64,000 bases of DNA, from the NCBI GenBank assembly GCA_949361645.1, contig OX442424.1, positions 5,976,978 through 6,040,977 of the forward strand, given 5' to 3'. The notes beneath the pieces were generated by a model that saw only the letters and a list, made by a program, of their open reading frames with translations, was not told the origin of the DNA and searched no databases. The DNA is from Spongilla lacustris (Eukaryota; Porifera; Demospongiae; Spongillida; Spongillidae). Position 1 is the first letter of the stretch. The number at the start of each line of letters is the position of its first letter. Both the position numbers and the translations under genes were made by a program. Shown piece after piece: positions 58,253-64,000 of the stretch.

Positions 58253-58549
58253 TGGCAGGCAAGGTCGCTCGCGCTCACTCCATAGCAGTCTCGTTCCCAG
58301 ACCCAATATCTGCTACGAGGTTAAGTCCTGTACTCATTTCTATCCAGCTCCGCCGGAATTTTGGCTAGGGTATACAAGAAGGATGAACAGCCATAAATGT
58401 ATTCGGCAGTAGGCCTGATATGTGTGTGTTTGTTATGCCGTGTGTTCTACTTTTTTATGATTGAGCGGCTGGAAGGAAATGCACATGCACCCACACCCAA
58501 ATGCAAATACCATGCACGCAAATACACACACGCACACATATACATGCAA

Positions 58550-58596
<47 letters not shown>

Positions 58597-58860
58597 TACA
58601 CACATGTACATGCAAATACACACACACACACATGTACATGCAAATACACACACACACATGTACATGCAAATACACACACACACACACATGTACATGCAAA
58701 TACACACACACATACACACACATGTACATGCAAATGCAACGCACACATGTACATGCAAATACACACACACACACATACACACACACACATACACACACAT
58801 ACACACACATACACACACATACACACTCACACATACACACTTAACACAGGACTTGCATGG
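58253..58860. repeat. (CA)n microsatellite with a tacatgcaaa higher-order unit
   Basis: After a short non-repetitive stretch, 58500-58840 is CA-rich with the phrase catgtacatgcaaatacaca repeated about six times at variable spacing (58530-58765). Long frames on both strands are artefacts of the repeat. Confidence 0.9.
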
Positions 58861-59829
58861 GCATGCAGTTGAAGAAAAGATCACATACATGCACCTGTCT
58901 ATCTACTTTACTCCTACAAATACTAAAGCAATGGCACAAAAAAGGATGCCATGATGCAGCTCTGATCTGTCATCAATGAACAGATCGATGGCCGATGGCA
59001 TGAAGCCTAGTGATCATGACTCATACACAATGGCAAGGATGCTGGATAGAAACTACAAGTATGTACTAGTCCAGAGGGCCATGCATGTGAAACGTTTACA
59101 TAACAGCCATAACTAATGACCACATGCCACCACCCTAATTAAATAGGTGACCACAAAGATTTTGGGTCAGCTACATTCTTTGTTAGTACATGTAATACCT
59201 TCTGAACTTTCCCCATTTATCCCACACATACACAACCAATACATAACCAAATAAATATAAATGCCACACCACAACTGTTACATTACCTATTACATACATC
59301 TGCAGAGCCATGTACATATAGCTAGACCACATAAAGCCTTCCATTTGAGTTGCTGCTGAAGTTTTTCACCAGGTGCATGTTGGAAGGGTGGCTGGCGCAG
59401 TCCATGAGATGCAAAACTTTGTGTCCAGTCCCTGGTCCATACCAGGTGGTCATGTAGGTAAGCCTCCTCTCCTGGCAGACAGCTGGTGTCTGTGCTATGT
59501 GTACAACCAAACCAAAGAGTTTTTCTAACCAAACTAATAAAGGTGGACACCACAGGATGTGACAATTGTAGCCACTTTAAACAATTATTCTTTGGTCCTA
59601 CATCTACATGCATGTAACACGTAGATCTATCTCCTTCTAACTGTACCTACATCAGAAACCTTTAAACTTAATTTGATTCATATCCCAGTGGCTGCCCCTG
59701 GGATGTGCTATCAAATTCCTCATCTCTAGGGAGAAGGGCCTACATGTATTATCTTTTCCCAACTGTTCCACAAGGATATCTCCCATCCACCTTCACAAGG
59801 CACTCTCTCCTCTACCTCCACAAGGCTAT
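58861..59829. other. Intergenic, no gene recognised
   Basis: The minus frame at 59290-59613 (107 residues) shows no domain. No repeat family was identified. Confidence 0.3.
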
Positions 59830-59990
59830 CTCACAAGGCTACCTCCCTCCACCTTCACAAAACTACCTCCCTCCACCTTCACAAAACTACCTCCCTCCAC
59901 CTTCACAAAACTACCTCCCTCCACCTTCACAAGGCTACCTCCCTCCACCTTCACAAAACTACCTCCCTCCACCTTCACAAGGGTGTCACC
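59830..59990 (+). repeat. 24-bp minisatellite (ctacctccctccaccttcac)
   Basis: About six tandem copies of a 24-bp unit beginning ctacctccctccaccttcac and ending aaaa or aagg. In the plus frame it would encode NYLPPPSQ repeats inside an open frame of 107 residues (59705-60028). Without homology or flanking gene structure this is not called as a gene. Confidence 0.85.
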
Positions 59991-61189
59991 CTTTCCACCT
60001 TCCCCATGTGGATATAGTAAAAAAGTAGGTTGTTACCGCATGTATTCCTCACGTGATATATCCTTATAAGGTTCGTCTCTGTGGAACGGTTTTTTTTTTT
60101 TGCTGTATTGGTAGTTTTCATTCTGCAGAGATGAAAAAATATATAGACACGCACAGATACAGATACGTAAGTACTATTAGTTGCAACCAAAAAAATAGAA
60201 CAAAAATATGGCGTCAGGTTTGCACGTAAGGACATGCCCATCCTTACAAATATTAATGAAGGTAGAGCAGGTGCAAAAATGTGGCTTTGCTATAGGGATT
60301 ACATCCACGAACACCTTGTGGTAGAATTGGCAATATAGGTGAGTAAGCCGGAATCGAATCGTTTAAAACCAACGCAACCAAAACAAGCCGTTGTAGAATC
60401 CATGTACATGTACATATAGGTAGCTAAAACACTCCAAACATGATCGCGCCCTACAGCTAGGGCTTAAAAAGAATGTTGGAGCAGCCGAGTAGGCCTACTA
60501 CCAAAAAAAAAGTACAATCGCATCTATATTGCCACCCATGCACACGCATGCACAACAGTCGAAATCAGACGCACATGTGTAACAAGCTATCAAGTATCGA
60601 ACGTTCGTTGCTAGGATTCATACCGTGGTCGGTGATTTGTGTCTTCTTGTTTGAAAACCTTCATCGCGGCAGGGCACGCACGCGGCGTTTGTCGATTTAT
60701 TATTGAATATTGGTATTTACAAAGACATATGAACCTTAATGATAAAAGTGATCAGGGAAGCGAGGGTAAAAGGGTCATGAACGTTAGAATATGTCACACT
60801 CCAGCCCTAATGGTTTTACTAACAGCAGTTAGTCTTTCCTTTTTGATATCTAGCTTGGATTTTCGTCAGGAAGCATAAATGTCTTGAAAAACCCTCATTT
60901 TTTAAATCAAAATCCATACATGTCTATGGAAACACTGAAATTCTGATGAGGAAGCGTCAGGAAGAGGGCTAATTTTTTTGTTTAACGACAGAGGTATACC
61001 TTATGATCCTCTTCATCATAAAATTCTTTTTCCTTGTCATGGGCATCTTTTCCTGAGTGACAGTGATCAAAAGAGTGTCATCCTCCATACATTTCAATGG
61101 ACGCGTGCACGGTAATGAAACGGGAAAAACGTCATAACGCGTCAGGAATTAGTAATGAAGGCATGCAATTTCTGGCCATGTGTACGAAA
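59991..61189. other. Intergenic, no gene recognised
   Basis: AT-rich DNA with an atgtacatgtacata palindrome near 60402 and related phrases (cgtcagga(a/t), catgtctatgg/catttcaatgg) that hint at a decayed repeat around 60860-61140. Confidence 0.3.
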
Positions 61190-61480
61190 TTTGAAAGGAA
61201 AACGTAATACCGTCGCGAAGATGTGTTGTTTAGTACAACTTTTTATAGTGATAAAATTATAACCCCACAAGCCCGATATTGCTAGACACTGTCTCAAATA
61301 TTCCATACCTAGAAATTCAGCCAGGTAGATTTGCTAAATAATGTAGGTCTGTAATATTTATAAATCAATGAATGTATAATTTCCGTAATTCCTTGTTACA
61401 CCCTTACTTTTTGCTCAATTACAGGCTACAAATCCTACATCACTAATTAAATTTTTATATATTGTTTCACTCCTTTTTTT
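61190..61480. mobile_element. ACAAG-end family MITE, partial copy
   Basis: Its right part (acaaatcctacatcactaat, then tttttatatattgtttcac) matches the family end. Its left part matches 56330-56420 in inverted orientation. The same end occurs inverted at 63885-64000, so the pair brackets the inverted repeat between them. Confidence 0.7.
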
Positions 61481-61667
61481 TTCCCCGGCGGGTTCCAGCT
61501 TATATGTTGCATGCATGAGAGTAAACGAAGAAGGAAGGGCAACCTTGGAATACTACCTGTTTATATAGTGCATCACATCACAGCAGTATAAGAGAGTTTG
61601 ATCTGCTCGCTTCCTATCCTCATTAAATCACATCATCAAACGATTTCTCAGTTTAAACAGCTAAGGT

Positions 61668-62255
61668 CTCTGGTATATGACTGCACACACACACACCCAG
61701 CCGCACTTGTCATACACAAGGACATCCATCACAACTATCCTCACAGGATTCAAAGCCATCATGATTAATTGCCATAAATGTCTGTGAGTATGTATGTATG
61801 GTGTGCCATTCACACCAAAGATGCTTACTATATTGCCTGCCATTAATTTTCATATGTGGTGGGCAAAAGGACCAGTGGACCACCACTGAGTACAGCACAG
61901 AATAGATCTACCATTATGGCCAAACTGTATTCCTTGTATCCAGCTGTGCTGGGGCAAATAGGAAGTGAAGGAGGGGAAGGAAGAAGAGAATGGGGAGAGG
62001 AGGGGAGGAGGGTAGAGAGAAGGGGAGAGGAGACAAGAGAGGAAGAGAAGGGAGAGGAGGGGAAGGGGAGGAGAGAAGAGAAGATGGGAGCAAAGGAGAG
62101 GATAGCTAGCCACAACCCTGGCAACATTTCAACACACACAAACATACACACACACACACCAATCCTGATGGGATGGTGCTCCATTTCCTCATCTCCATCT
62201 CCAAATAACATCAGCCATGAACAGCTCACATCAGGCAGATACACACATTTGAATG
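61668..62255 (+). repeat. Left arm of large inverted repeat
   Basis: This pairs with 63205-63875 in reverse orientation with moderate divergence. Shared landmarks include cacaaggacatccatcacaa, the ggtggtcca/tggaccacc region, a long purine-rich stretch (61968-62100) against the pyrimidine-rich 63385-63530, and ccatctccatc-type phrases. Frames inside show no known domain. Confidence 0.75.
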
Positions 62256-63109
62256 AATACAACAGCATTGCTCATGGCCATGTCAAGAACAAAGTTGTCC
62301 TCATTGGAAGCTTCTGGTGTAGCAACTACTACGGAGTTACATGTAGTTCCAAGGATGCTCTGTCACTTGAGAGGTATGACTTATGGGGTTATGGGGTTAT
62401 GCCATATTTGTGAAGGGCATTTCCATCCATAGACAAGCATTTATCGGTTACCATTGAACACTGAGTACTCATATATACTACCAGCAGGCCATTTTTGAGA
62501 GCCTGCATAGTGTATTGGGCTATTCCAATATTTAACCACACGCCCCTATGGATGATCGACAATAAATGATGTCCAGGGGGGTATTGGGAATATGGTGGTC
62601 ATTTAAAGGGAGGCTAGAAGGTATAACAAAAGCTTCTATAGGAGTGTACGTTTTTAAATAATGGAGGGTAGGGGGGGGGGGGGGAGCCTTTATGCGGATG
62701 CACTAGAACCAACAAGTTAGAAACTTACTGCCGTGTTGGATTTGTTTTATTATTTTCGTAAGAGGACACAATTTCGATCTTTAGCAACTTAGTTTTGTTA
62801 GCAATAGCCCACAACAGATTTTATCGGCTTAGAAGCCATAAGAGTGGATATCCAGAATAAGCTTGTGGTTGAACACGTAGTCACGTTTCTCTGGTGTGAC
62901 TCTTCAAGCTGCAGACACGTCGATCGCGTACGTGAAAAAAGAACAATTGCGAGACGAACCACGATCCCGAAAGGATCCATAGTCTAGCATGAAGGCAGTA
63001 AGAAGGATAACGTGAAGCTGGGAAACCACTGTGGCTATCGCTAGCTATATTAAGGCCAAAGAATGATTGGTTAGCATTGGGTGAAGTGTAAAGGTAATTT
63101 GAATTCTCC
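62256..63109. other. Spacer of the large inverted repeat
   Basis: It includes 62515-62690, a copy of the repeat at about 26-130 with a G run at 62670-62684. No gene was recognised. Confidence 0.45.
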
Positions 63110-63204
63110 CTCCATTATTTAATCGTACGCCCCTATGTAGTCTCGTACCCAGACCCAATTGTACGTAACGATGATCATCATTACGTATATTTGGGTCTGA
63201 GGAA
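63110..63204. mobile_element. Short palindromic MITE with ctcgtacccagacccaa end
   Basis: tctcgtacccagacccaatt at about 63141-63160 pairs with aatttgggtctga-like sequence near 63181-63198 around a gatgatcatcattacg centre. It belongs with the repeat at 52340-52505. Confidence 0.65.
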
Positions 63205-63875
63205 TTAAAAGGGCATCTGCCAGATGTGGGCTGTTCGTGGCCGATGTTATTAGGTGGAGATGGAGATGAGGAAAGGGAACACCATCCCACCAGGATAGGT
63301 GGACCATGTATGCGCATGTTGGTGTGTGCCATGTCCCACAGATATGTTGCCGAAGGGTGTACTGCTTATGTGTGGGATGTTGTGCTAGCTATCCCCTCCT
63401 TTGCTCCCATCTTCTCTTTTCCCCTTACCCTCCTCTCCCCTTTCTTTCTCTCTTTCTCCTCTACCCTTCTCTCCATCCTCCCTCTCCCCTCTCCTTTCTC
63501 TTCTTCCTTCCCCTCCTTCACTTCCTTCTCCACCTAATTGCCCCAACACAGCTAGATACAAGGGATACAATTTGGCCATGATGGTAGACCTATTCTATGC
63601 TGTACTCAGTGGTGGTCCTTTTGCCCACCACATATGAAAATGGCAGGCAATCTAGTAAGCATCTTTGGTGTGAATGGCCAATTACTTTAATCTGCACACC
63701 ATACTCACAGACATGTCTGATGCCTTTGCTGCTGGCTTTGAAGAACATATGACTGAGTACCTTCTTCAGTCAAGAGAAACCGGAGGGCTTTGAATCCTGT
63801 GAGGATAGTTGTGATGGAGGTCCTTGTGTATGACATGTGCGGCTGGGGGGGTGTGCGCAGTCACATGCCAGAACT
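63205..63875 (-). repeat. Right arm of large inverted repeat
   Basis: The inverted partner of 61668-62255. It differs mainly by small insertions and deletions. The pyrimidine-rich block at 63385-63530 produces open frames that are not credible genes. Confidence 0.75.
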
Positions 63876-63884
63876 TTCAGAGAA

Positions 63885-64000
63885 ACAGGATATAAAAATT
63901 TAATTAAAATAAAATTGGTGATGTAGGTTTTATAGACAGCAATTGAGTAAAAAGTAAGGAAACAAGGAATTACGGAAATTATGCATTCATCCACTGCTCT
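63885..64000. mobile_element. ACAAG-end family MITE, cut by window end
   Basis: It begins gatataaaaatttaattaaa and contains gatgtaggttttatagacag and gtaaggaaacaaggaattac, like 42334-42571 and the inverse of 61340-61475. Confidence 0.75.

Noticed and set aside
58397..58954. Several overlapping frames of 120-185 residues on both strands
   Set aside because: All are translations of CA-rich repeat DNA with no non-repetitive core.
59705..60028. Possible secreted or adhesive protein with NYLPPPSQ repeats
   Set aside because: The repeat is a 24-bp minisatellite. No signal peptide, splice structure or homologous flank supports a gene.
61856..62413. 185-residue frame with an Arg/Glu/Gly-rich middle
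   Set aside because: The low-complexity part comes from a purine-rich tract, and the inverted copy at 63205-63875 does not preserve the frame. No domain was seen.

Overview
The window looks like repeat-rich DNA from an early-branching marine animal, most likely a sponge. This is an inference. The grounds are an intron-rich animal gene with GT-AG splicing, large numbers of AT-rich palindromic repeats, a recurrent tacatgta motif, and transposon families (KRBA2-type integrase elements; R2/R4-like retrotransposons with a GHHAxTC motif) that I associate with sponges and cnidarians. No rRNA, tRNA, CRISPR array or bacterial operon structure was seen.

Only three host genes are well supported. (1) A 14-exon cytochrome P450 resembling CYP46A (cholesterol 24-hydroxylase) runs on the + strand from 8641 to 20742. 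All its splice phases agree, giving a 530-residue protein with every P450 hallmark. (2) An alpha-carbonic anhydrase with a secretion signal and a probable GPI-anchor tail lies on the - strand, with its main exon at 34276-35225 and a predicted first exon at 36199-36238. (3) A single-exon class-1 aldehyde dehydrogenase lies on the + strand at 54527-56035. Nothing suggests that the three act in one pathway.

The rest is mostly mobile DNA, much of it nested. Left part (1-8290): a 3.4-kb Ginger-like cut-and-paste transposon with a KRBA2-type integrase sits inside a tandemly duplicated sequence whose second copy shows the empty site. Two broken restriction-like-endonuclease (RLE) non-LTR retrotransposons with (TAA)n tails follow. 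CYP46A-like intron 5 (10271-17779): a broken antisense Gypsy element and at least six truncated RLE retrotransposon copies separated by (ATT)n runs. 21.8-32.5 kb: a foldback element, palindromic MITEs, a Mutator-like element with perfect 97-bp inverted ends and a RecQ-like helicase remnant, a long (CA)n tract, a TA-flanked element and a hAT remnant. 40.4-50.8 kb: a hAT-type MITE and a BEL/Pao retrotransposon interrupted by two different DNA transposons. 52-64 kb: palindromic MITEs, a hAT-type element just upstream of the aldehyde dehydrogenase, a second foldback copy, microsatellites and minisatellites, and a large inverted repeat reaching the window end.

Exon models come from reading the sequence by eye against remembered family motifs. 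No alignment, expression or database evidence was available.
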